Assembly: GCA_003520455.1 (NCBI GenBank)
Contig: DOUV01000178.1
Span: 8,023 to 30,700, forward strand
Length of the DNA stretch: 22,678 nucleotides
Direction of reading: 5' to 3'
From: Chloroflexota bacterium
Lineage (GTDB): Bacteria; Chloroflexota; Anaerolineae; Ardenticatenales; Ardenticatenaceae
Position numbers and translations under genes: made by a program. The notes under the pieces are model-generated. The model was not told the DNA's origin. It made no database searches and saw only the letters and a program-made list of their open reading frames with translations. Below, one piece after another: positions 17,083 to 22,678 of this stretch. Each line of letters starts with the position of its first letter. The first letter of the stretch is position 1.

Positions 17083-18075
17083 CTATCCCCGCTCGACGGC
17101 GCCGCGCTTCAGCCAGTCGGCGAGGAGATCGCCGGCAGAAATCTTCAGCACATCGAGATTGGACTGGATTTCCTCCCGTGCGCGCGTCCGCAGGCGGGGC
17201 AAAAGAGAGGCCGCAGCCCAGATCGGAATCTTGCTCAGGCTGATCCCCCCGAGCAGCGCTCGCAAGGCCACCGTGCGAAATGGACCGTAGTTCTTTTGAT
17301 AGAACAGCATCTTCCCTCTGTACACCATCTTGCGCCGTCGCCAGCGATTCATGCTGCGACCACCGTAGTGAATTGTGGTAACGTTCGGGAGGTAATACAC
17401 TTTCCAGCCAGCCTGCTTGAGGCGGTACTGGAGGTCGGCTTCATCGCCATAGATGAAGTACTCTTCATCGAGCAGGCCGACTTGCGCCAGAGCCTCCCGC
17501 CGCAGCAATAAACAGGCTGAGCTCAGCCAGTCCACCGATTTGACTCGACGACCATGGGCGTGGCAGGGATAGCCGGCCCAGACGAGGTTGCCCAATCTCG
17601 TCGCAATCAAATATTCCTGCCACAGCGACGAGAAGTCGGCGGAGCCCGCCTGAAAGGATCCATCGGGATTGAGCAGCCGTCCTCCCACCGCACCCGCCTC
17701 CGCGTGACTCTCCATGAATTCAACCATCGCATTGAGCGATGGTCCATTGACAACAGTGTCGTTATTGAGCAACAGGACATAGCGCCCGCGCGTGGCCTCG
17801 ATCCCCTGGTTGCTGGCCCTGCCCAGGCCGGCGTTGTTCTGGTTCTGAAGAAGCCGCACCCGCGGGAATCGTTCTCGCACCATCGCCTGGCTTCCATCGG
17901 TCGAGCCATTGTCCACCGCCACCACGTCAAAACGGTAGTGCAGGTCGCTCTTGTAGAGCGAGCGCAGGCAGGGCTCCAGATAGTCTCTATTGTTCCAGCA
18001 AACCAGAACAATCGACAGATCGGGGCGATCTTGAGAAACGGTGGGCTTCAGAGAAACTGCCGGTGTCGCCTGCAT
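17083..18075 (-). CDS. GT2 family glycosyltransferase, rhamnosyltransferase-like
   Basis: A 330-residue GT-A enzyme of the group that includes dTDP-rhamnosyltransferases. It shows [35 protein letters not shown], the metal motif LLLNNDT (about 101-107), the acceptor/catalytic motif [16 protein letters not shown] (about 189-204) and a following HYGG. The rhamnosyl assignment rests on overall pattern only. The preceding nucleotidyltransferase stop codon is directly followed by an in-frame TTG; the ATG nine bases further is more likely the start. GAGGAG lies inside the end of the upstream gene, so translation is probably coupled. The C-terminal tail is basic with a short hydrophobic patch, possibly peripheral to the membrane. 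Confidence 0.9.
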   Translation of the reverse strand: MQATPAVSLKPTVSQDRPDLSIVLVCWNNRDYLEPCLRSLYKSDLHYRFDVVAVDNGSTDGSQAMVRERFPRVRLLQNQNNAGLGRASNQGIEATRGRYVLLLNNDTVVNGPSLNAMVEFMESHAEAGAVGGRLLNPDGSFQAGSADFSSLWQEYLIATRLGNLVWAGYPCHAHGRRVKSVDWLSSACLLLRREALAQVGLLDEEYFIYGDEADLQYRLKQAGWKVYYLPNVTTIHYGGRSMNRWRRRKMVYRGKMLFYQKNYGPFRTVALRALLGGISLSKIPIWAAASLLPRLRTRAREEIQSNLDVLKISAGDLLADWLKRGAVERG

Positions 18076-18084
18076 CTTCCCCAA

Positions 18085-18837
18085 TTACTCCTCTCGAAAA
18101 CGGCGATCCATTTCCATGATTTCATCGTATGTGCCCAAATCGACGTACGTACCGCCATGCATGGACACGCCTCGGAACTGTAGCCCGGCTCTGATAGCGT
18201 GATTCATGATCTGGGCGAAGTCGGTCATGCCCTCTCGATGCACGCAGTGGTGCAGATGCTCGCTAAAACGAGGGCGCCAGATGATGCAGCCCCACATTTC
18301 TGTCAAATCCGTGTCGCGCGGCTTATCGACAATCTCCAGCACCTGGTTGTCTCGATCCAACCGTACCATCCCGAACTTCTCGGGGCGCTCGGTTGCAAAC
18401 AGAACCAGGACAACGTCGTCCTTTGGCTCCATGGACTCGTACGCCCGTGCAAAGAGATCTCGGGGACGCATGATCGTATCCGCCATCCCGAAAAAAACGG
18501 TCTTACCCCGCGTCAAGTGGTAGCCGGCGTCGAGCGCATGGGCAAGGCCTGGCGAGGTGGACGTTTCGTGCCCATTCGTCGATTCTTGCACCACGTAGCT
18601 CACGTGACAGCCGAACCTGTGACCGTCGCCGAAATAGCCGATCAACTGGTGTTTGGTTTCGTTGATGACGAATACGAGATGTTTCACCCCGGCCGCGACT
18701 AAATTATCCAGTACAAACTGGGACACCGGTCTATACCGATTGTCCCGGATAATGGGATAGAGCTCCTTCGGGTAGGGGAGTGCTAACCGCACGCCTTTCC
18801 CGGCGGCAGGAATCAGACCGATTACCTCTTCGCTCAT
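18085..18837 (-). CDS. Sugar nucleotidyltransferase (NTP_transferase family)
   Basis: A 250-residue enzyme likely joining a sugar-1-phosphate to a nucleoside triphosphate to make an activated sugar. LIPAAGKGVRLALPYPKELYP (8-28) is the nucleotide-binding signature, with R17 and K24. GLAHAL (97-102) and GMADTIMRP (117-125, metal Asp120) follow, then EIVDKP and the late VDLGTYDEI. The family includes glucose-1-phosphate thymidylyltransferases, which would suit a neighbouring rhamnosyltransferase, but the sugar and nucleotide cannot be set from sequence, and no dTDP-rhamnose genes (rfbB, C, D) are in the window. The start is supported by AGGGGG eight bases upstream. Confidence 0.88.
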   Translation of the reverse strand: MSEEVIGLIPAAGKGVRLALPYPKELYPIIRDNRYRPVSQFVLDNLVAAGVKHLVFVINETKHQLIGYFGDGHRFGCHVSYVVQESTNGHETSTSPGLAHALDAGYHLTRGKTVFFGMADTIMRPRDLFARAYESMEPKDDVVLVLFATERPEKFGMVRLDRDNQVLEIVDKPRDTDLTEMWGCIIWRPRFSEHLHHCVHREGMTDFAQIMNHAIRAGLQFRGVSMHGGTYVDLGTYDEIMEMDRRFREE

Positions 18838-18845
18838 TGTGATTT

Positions 18846-18851
18846 CCCCCT
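18846..18851 (-). promoter_or_regulatory. Ribosome binding site of the sugar nucleotidyltransferase gene
   Basis: AGGGGG on the minus strand, eight bases before the ATG at 18837. It lies in a 96-bp gap after the sulfotransferase gene. That gap also holds a weak 5-bp inverted repeat (GGTGA/TCACC, around 18880-18900) with no T-run. Confidence 0.5.
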
Positions 18852-18933
18852 GTAGAAACCTTTCATGGAGTGTCGATCCAGGTGAAACTGTACCTCACCC
18901 AACCTCCGCACACAGCTACCAGGGACCGCCCGC

Positions 18934-19767
18934 TTACCAATTGCGATCCTGCTCGTATCCTAAGTTGATGAGTTCGTCGCCCGCCACTTCCTTAAAGCGC
19001 TCGATGTGTGACGCTTTGAAGTAATTCTTCCAGTCGCCGACGATCCCCTTCCGGAAAAAAGAATTCGTGTTCTCATTCCCCGGTCTTCGACCTGACTGCC
19101 AAATTCTTCGCCCGATACTCGAGCGCTCGAAGCTATTTCGTCGAACAATGGCCCGCCGAAGATGATCGTCGCAATCAATGCCCAAGAATTGCAGCACTCG
19201 GCCGAACTCTCCAACCGGATCGCAATTCAAATCTTCATACCGAACACAGAGTGCCTGGTCGCCCGCGTCGAGCCAGGACCGCGTCAAACGCAACATCGAG
19301 GCACTTCCCCAGATATCAGGTCGTCCTTCGATACAGGCCATGAGCGCGTCGTCCTCGCTCAGTCGAATCATTTCCCCGTGAGCTGGATGGGTCTCTGTTC
19401 GTCTCAGGTGAAACATATGCGAGATGGCTTGATCTCTCGGATCACGGATCATGAGAATGACTTTGATTGCCCGCGCCCGCAGAATGCTTGCGAGTTCAGG
19501 CGTGTATCTCTCGTGACCGTGAATCACATCTCCGGGTTGCACGGCAAGATAACGGCTGAAATCGTGGTGAAAGTTGCCGACGCCACGATAACCAGGCAAC
19601 GAAGCCATCAGCTTAACCATCCAGGTCGTTCCGGATTTGGGGCTGCCATTCACGAGCACGCTCCTCCGCGAACGTTGCCATCCGGCCGAGAGGCGATGCT
19701 GGAGACGTGCGATTGCGTACTCAGATTCTACGCGTGCTACCCTGGTAACGTTCAGCATGCTTCTCAT
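18934..19767 (-). CDS. Sulfotransferase family protein (second of two)
   Basis: A 277-residue PAPS-dependent sulfotransferase with textbook motifs: VNGSPKSGTTWMVKLM (39-54, 5'-phosphosulfate loop), VILMIRDPRDQAISHMFHL (103-121, 3'-phosphate binding) and a C-terminal KEVAGDELINLGYEQDRNW. The motif set is closer to the classical form than in the other sulfotransferase of this locus. The two share little outside the motifs, so they probably have different acceptors. It starts six bases after the start of the O-antigen-ligase-like gene's stop codon, with GGAAG upstream, so the two are almost certainly co-translated. The likely acceptor is a sugar hydroxyl of the glycan made here (inference). Confidence 0.92.
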   Translation of the reverse strand: MRSMLNVTRVARVESEYAIARLQHRLSAGWQRSRRSVLVNGSPKSGTTWMVKLMASLPGYRGVGNFHHDFSRYLAVQPGDVIHGHERYTPELASILRARAIKVILMIRDPRDQAISHMFHLRRTETHPAHGEMIRLSEDDALMACIEGRPDIWGSASMLRLTRSWLDAGDQALCVRYEDLNCDPVGEFGRVLQFLGIDCDDHLRRAIVRRNSFERSSIGRRIWQSGRRPGNENTNSFFRKGIVGDWKNYFKASHIERFKEVAGDELINLGYEQDRNW

Positions 19768-19770
19768 CTT

Positions 19771-21204
19771 TCATCTTCCGAATGATCTCGGCGGCAGAGG
19801 ATCTTCACCGTTTTGCTGTGCACCGCTGCCGTTTGTAACCATGAGCTCGAGCGCGACCAATCCACCTAAGAAAATCCACCCAAAGATGCTCGACCGCATT
19901 CCTTTGAGACCGACATTATAAACGAAGGGCAATACCCAATCCGCGAGCGCCCCGGCCGCCAGCGTGCCGGCGAGCCCTCCCAAGGCACCGTAGACGTACG
20001 CCTGGGCGAAACCGGTCGCCACCCGGTCTCTCAGTCGCCAGCCCAACCAGAAAACCTCCCAGGCAAACCAGAGGAAGCCGGCCAGCCCCAATACGCCGGT
20101 TTGGGCCAGGATATCCACGTACTGATTGTGAGAGTTGAACTGGACGGACCATCCCAGAATCGGAAAGAGGGGCGTGTACCAGTGATAATTGGCCGGCCCC
20201 AACCCCAGCAGTGGGCTGACTTTCACGATCTCTAAGACGATTCGCCATGCTTCCAGACGGGTGATCCAACTGTATTCATTCCCAACCATCACTTCGGCGA
20301 CGACCTGTCGAGAGTAAAACGTCGCTATGGCCGCACCGGACAACAGCATCAGCGGCCGCAGGCGGGGCACGCCGAGCCACAAGATCGTCCCAACGGCTAC
20401 GAGAGGCGGCAGCCAACCCGAGGCCCACGTTCGTCCCTCAAACCAGGCAGAATAGAAGAGCACCAGCACCAGCCCGCCGCAGGCCAGCCGCCACCGCGGG
20501 GGCAGGCGCCGGTTGAAGAGCGCCTGGCCGAATGCCAAAGCCGCGACCCAAACCCAGAAGAGGCTGCTCGTCGACCCTTCTTGAAACAAAATATCGACAA
20601 CGACGTGGCGTAACCCCGGCACCAGCCGTCCTGCCAGAAACAGCGCGCCAAAGGCCAGGAAGAGCCACGTCAGCCACTCAAGCGACTGCAGGTCCCGTAC
20701 GTGGTGGGCCACGAGAAGGAAAGCGCCGGCCGAGAGCAGGAAGACTGCCAGGCCACCAAGTTGGGCCAGCAGCGGCGCAGACTCCGTCAGATACCAGGGG
20801 AGTTGGCCCATGCCGAACGAGAGCACTGCAACCAGGGCAAAAGCCATCAACGGGAGCACCGGCCGCGAAGATGGCAACCGTATTTCGCGCCGCTGGAGCA
20901 ACTCCAACAGCCAGAGGCCGATAAAGACCGGCAGCAGAAGCACGGTCACATTGAGATCCGTGTTGGTGCCAGTGCTGATACTCAAGGGGATGATGAAACT
21001 GGCCACGACAAGCGTCGGAAGCCGAAGCTGCGGATATCGGAGGAGCACCGCCAGGCTTACCGCGCCCCCAAGCAGCACGAACAGCCGCAGCAGCTCCCAT
21101 GAGGGAGACTGCCCCACGTAGGCTGCCAACACGAAAAGACAGGCAATCGTAAGAAGTCGAAGCAGAGGTCTGAGATCCAGACCGAGTTCGGGGGTGCGGA
21201 TCAT
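19771..21204 (-). CDS. O-antigen ligase/polymerase-like membrane protein
   Basis: A 477-residue protein with about 11 hydrophobic segments. It matches the O-antigen ligase (Wzy/WaaL, Wzy_C) family, which polymerises or ligates lipid-linked glycans on the outer side of the cytoplasmic membrane. The large periplasmic loop shows TRLEAW (315-320), PLLGLGPANYHWY (331-343) and FNSHNQYVDILAQTGVLGL (356-374), with His359 in the usual place. Sequence alone cannot tell polymerase from ligase. The ATG at 21204 overlaps the upstream stop by one base (TGATG) and has AGGGAAG before it; an adjacent GTG at 21207 is less likely. Very GC-rich. Confidence 0.92.
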   Translation of the reverse strand: MIRTPELGLDLRPLLRLLTIACLFVLAAYVGQSPSWELLRLFVLLGGAVSLAVLLRYPQLRLPTLVVASFIIPLSISTGTNTDLNVTVLLLPVFIGLWLLELLQRREIRLPSSRPVLPLMAFALVAVLSFGMGQLPWYLTESAPLLAQLGGLAVFLLSAGAFLLVAHHVRDLQSLEWLTWLFLAFGALFLAGRLVPGLRHVVVDILFQEGSTSSLFWVWVAALAFGQALFNRRLPPRWRLACGGLVLVLFYSAWFEGRTWASGWLPPLVAVGTILWLGVPRLRPLMLLSGAAIATFYSRQVVAEVMVGNEYSWITRLEAWRIVLEIVKVSPLLGLGPANYHWYTPLFPILGWSVQFNSHNQYVDILAQTGVLGLAGFLWFAWEVFWLGWRLRDRVATGFAQAYVYGALGGLAGTLAAGALADWVLPFVYNVGLKGMRSSIFGWIFLGGLVALELMVTNGSGAQQNGEDPLPPRSFGR

Positions 21205-22418
21205 CACTGCTTCCCTGGCACGTAACGCTCGAGGAGCCTCGCAAATTGCTGCCCCACTACTTCGGCGTTGTATTTCGCTGAAACGAGCGCGCGCCCACCG
21301 GCAGAGAGTCTCGCGTGGAGCGCCGGATCTCGCAGAACATCGACGACAGCGCGGGCGAAGAGACCGGGATCATCGGCGATCAGGATGTTTTCACCGTGAG
21401 TCACCTCGAGCCCTTCCGCACCTTTACTCGTGCTGACAACCGGCGTGCCGAGTGCCATGGATTCGATAATCTTGAGCCTCGTCCCAGAACCAACGCGCAG
21501 CGGCGCCACGCTCAGCCAGCTTTGCGCGATAGTGGGGCGCACATCGCGAAGCAAGCCGGTGAAGGTTACGGTCGCATCTTTCGGCCAGGCATCTAACGCG
21601 ACCCCGTCCGTGCTTCCAACAATTTTCAGACTGGCATCGGTCACCCGCGCCTTGATATGAGGATATATGTCCTCGAGGAAGAAGCGCGCCGCATCCAGAT
21701 TGGCGTGATACGTGAATGAACCGGTAAATACGAGCGACCGCGGCTCCGGCACCCCGAAGGCGCCCGTGTAATAGGCCAGATCAAGGCAGTGTGGCACAAC
21801 CTCGATCCGGGCTCGCGTCGGGGCGATGTCCAACAGATTTTGCTTCTCCTCGTACGATGGGACGGTGCACAGACTCGCCTGCTCAACCAACCCTTTCGTA
21901 AACTGCCTCAACTTGAACCAGGTCAACCCGTGGCGGACCCGGCGAATCGGCGAGGTCTGGCTGGAGTAGGCATCCTTCATCAACCCCACCTCAAGTGCAT
22001 CCAGCACTTTCGGCATACCGGCGACTTTAGAAGCTAGCAGCGATACGACCGACGGGGCTGTGACTTCTGATGCTACGATCACATCGTAGGAGCAGGCCCG
22101 CGTCCGCTCCTCGACCAGTTTCGCCATCCCGTTGTTGTAGGTTTGAACGATGTGGCGCGGAATGGGTGAGAGAAAACCGAGGCGAGCAGAGAGGCTGCTC
22201 GGGGCAAACGGTTTCGCCGCAACCACGTCGACACTTCGGCAGTACTCCGTCAAAAGCGGAATGTGCGAGCGCGCTTCCTGCACGCCGATCGTTCTCGCCA
22301 GCGAGACGAGCGTGATGTCGTGATGAGGCGCAAGCTGGCGGATCAGGTTGAAGATTCTGATTTTGGCGCCGTTCAGCGGAGGATATGGAAACCAGGCTGA
22401 CAGAAAAAGGATTCTCAC
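21204..22418 (-). CDS. GT4 family glycosyltransferase
   Basis: A 404-residue GT-B enzyme starting with GTG. It begins MRILFLSAWFPYPPLNGAKIR, with FTGSFTYHAN (231-240) at the second Rossmann domain and GSGTRLKIIESMALGTPVVS (310-329) as the donor segment, then GAEGLEVTHGENILIADDP. The last two blocks resemble those in the GT4 at 11673-12986, and the FTGxxxYHAN block resembles that at 10288-11646, so the three are paralogues. It is the first complete gene of the run and its stop overlaps the ligase-like gene start. A weak AAGGG precedes the GTG. Confidence 0.92.
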   Translation of the reverse strand: MRILFLSAWFPYPPLNGAKIRIFNLIRQLAPHHDITLVSLARTIGVQEARSHIPLLTEYCRSVDVVAAKPFAPSSLSARLGFLSPIPRHIVQTYNNGMAKLVEERTRACSYDVIVASEVTAPSVVSLLASKVAGMPKVLDALEVGLMKDAYSSQTSPIRRVRHGLTWFKLRQFTKGLVEQASLCTVPSYEEKQNLLDIAPTRARIEVVPHCLDLAYYTGAFGVPEPRSLVFTGSFTYHANLDAARFFLEDIYPHIKARVTDASLKIVGSTDGVALDAWPKDATVTFTGLLRDVRPTIAQSWLSVAPLRVGSGTRLKIIESMALGTPVVSTSKGAEGLEVTHGENILIADDPGLFARAVVDVLRDPALHARLSAGGRALVSAKYNAEVVGQQFARLLERYVPGKQ

Positions 22419-22483
22419 GGTGCAACGCCCTTCGATGAGTTCCGGGGGTGTACGTTGACGATGATGTTGTGAGTACGGTGGTT

Positions 22484-22678
22484 TCAGATCTTGTGTGTCG
22501 TGGGCCCGAGGGTGCCTTTCAGTCGAGATGCTCTGGGAGCAAGAGCCGGCGGACCCTCACTTTCGTAACGATCTGACCCAAGGGCCATGCGCGAGAGATC
22601 ATCCTCTGTGATCAACCGCCTGTGCGCTCGCCTGTTGTCACGGAGAATGATCCGGGTCACCCGCTCGTTGCAGACCGT
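22484..22678 (-). CDS. Possible 3' end of an upstream gene (partial, runs off the edge)
   Basis: A 64-codon frame open from the window edge to a TGA. The translation begins TVCNERVTRIILRDNRRAHR and ends with TLGPTTHKI. It is the only minus-strand frame open from the edge (the other two stop within about 13 codons), and it ends 65 bp before the next gene. No family was recognised. A frame of this length can occur by chance in GC-rich DNA, so this is tentative. Confidence 0.35.
   Translation of the reverse strand, partial: TVCNERVTRIILRDNRRAHRRLITEDDLSRMALGSDRYESEGPPALAPRASRLKGTLGPTTHKI

Noticed and set aside
1..22678. CRISPR array, insertion sequence or phage gene
   Set aside because: No series of regularly spaced repeats, no transposase or integrase motif and no terminal inverted repeats around any gene were seen.

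Overview
The window is about 22.7 kb of a bacterial chromosome in which every convincing gene lies on the minus strand, so transcription runs from the right edge to the left. It looks like the middle and end of a cell-surface or exopolysaccharide biosynthesis locus that includes two sulfotransferases. The organism is probably a member of the Chloroflexota. This is an inference from three things: Thr/Pro-rich 'PTPTNTP' linkers in a huge secreted protein, a secreted FG-GAP protein ending in LWVPLLLKR (like the YLPLVLR-type tails I recall from secreted Chloroflexota proteins), and generally GC-rich DNA. No rRNA, tRNA, CRISPR array, insertion sequence or phage gene was found.

Layout in transcription order, right to left. 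(1) A possible 3' end of a gene runs off the right edge. (2) A glycan block follows: a GT4 glycosyltransferase (GTG start), an O-antigen ligase/polymerase-like membrane protein (TGATG overlap), a sulfotransferase, a sugar nucleotidyltransferase and a rhamnosyltransferase-like GT2. (3) Next is phosphopentomutase (deoB), a nucleoside-metabolism gene that does not obviously belong. (4) A 307-bp gap holds a cluster of GC-rich palindromes. (5) A secreted FG-GAP/VCBS protein comes next. (6) A second glycan block follows: another sulfotransferase, two GT4 enzymes, a GT39-type membrane glycosyltransferase, a methyltransferase-GT4 fusion and a GT2. (7) The series ends with a 1909-residue secreted mosaic protein. 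It carries duplicated Ig-like/BACON-like modules, a lectin-like domain, a sugar-dehydrogenase-type beta-propeller, a six-repeat Kelch propeller and a purple-acid-phosphatase-like domain.

How they may work together (inference): the nucleotidyltransferase makes an activated sugar. The GT2 and GT4 enzymes build a glycan on a lipid carrier at the cytoplasmic face. The GT39 and O-antigen-ligase-like membrane proteins act on lipid-linked sugars at the outer face. The methyltransferase and the two sulfotransferases decorate the product. No flippase, chain-length regulator, initiating sugar-phosphate transferase or PAPS synthase is visible, so these must be elsewhere, perhaps just beyond the right edge. 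The two large secreted proteins may be surface or matrix components, but their tie to the glycan rests only on position.

Most interesting points: the domain mosaic of the 1909-residue protein, with an altered metal motif (AHDQ where GHxH is usual) in its phosphatase domain; the methyltransferase-glycosyltransferase fusion; two different sulfotransferases in one glycan locus; and the palindrome cluster beside deoB.
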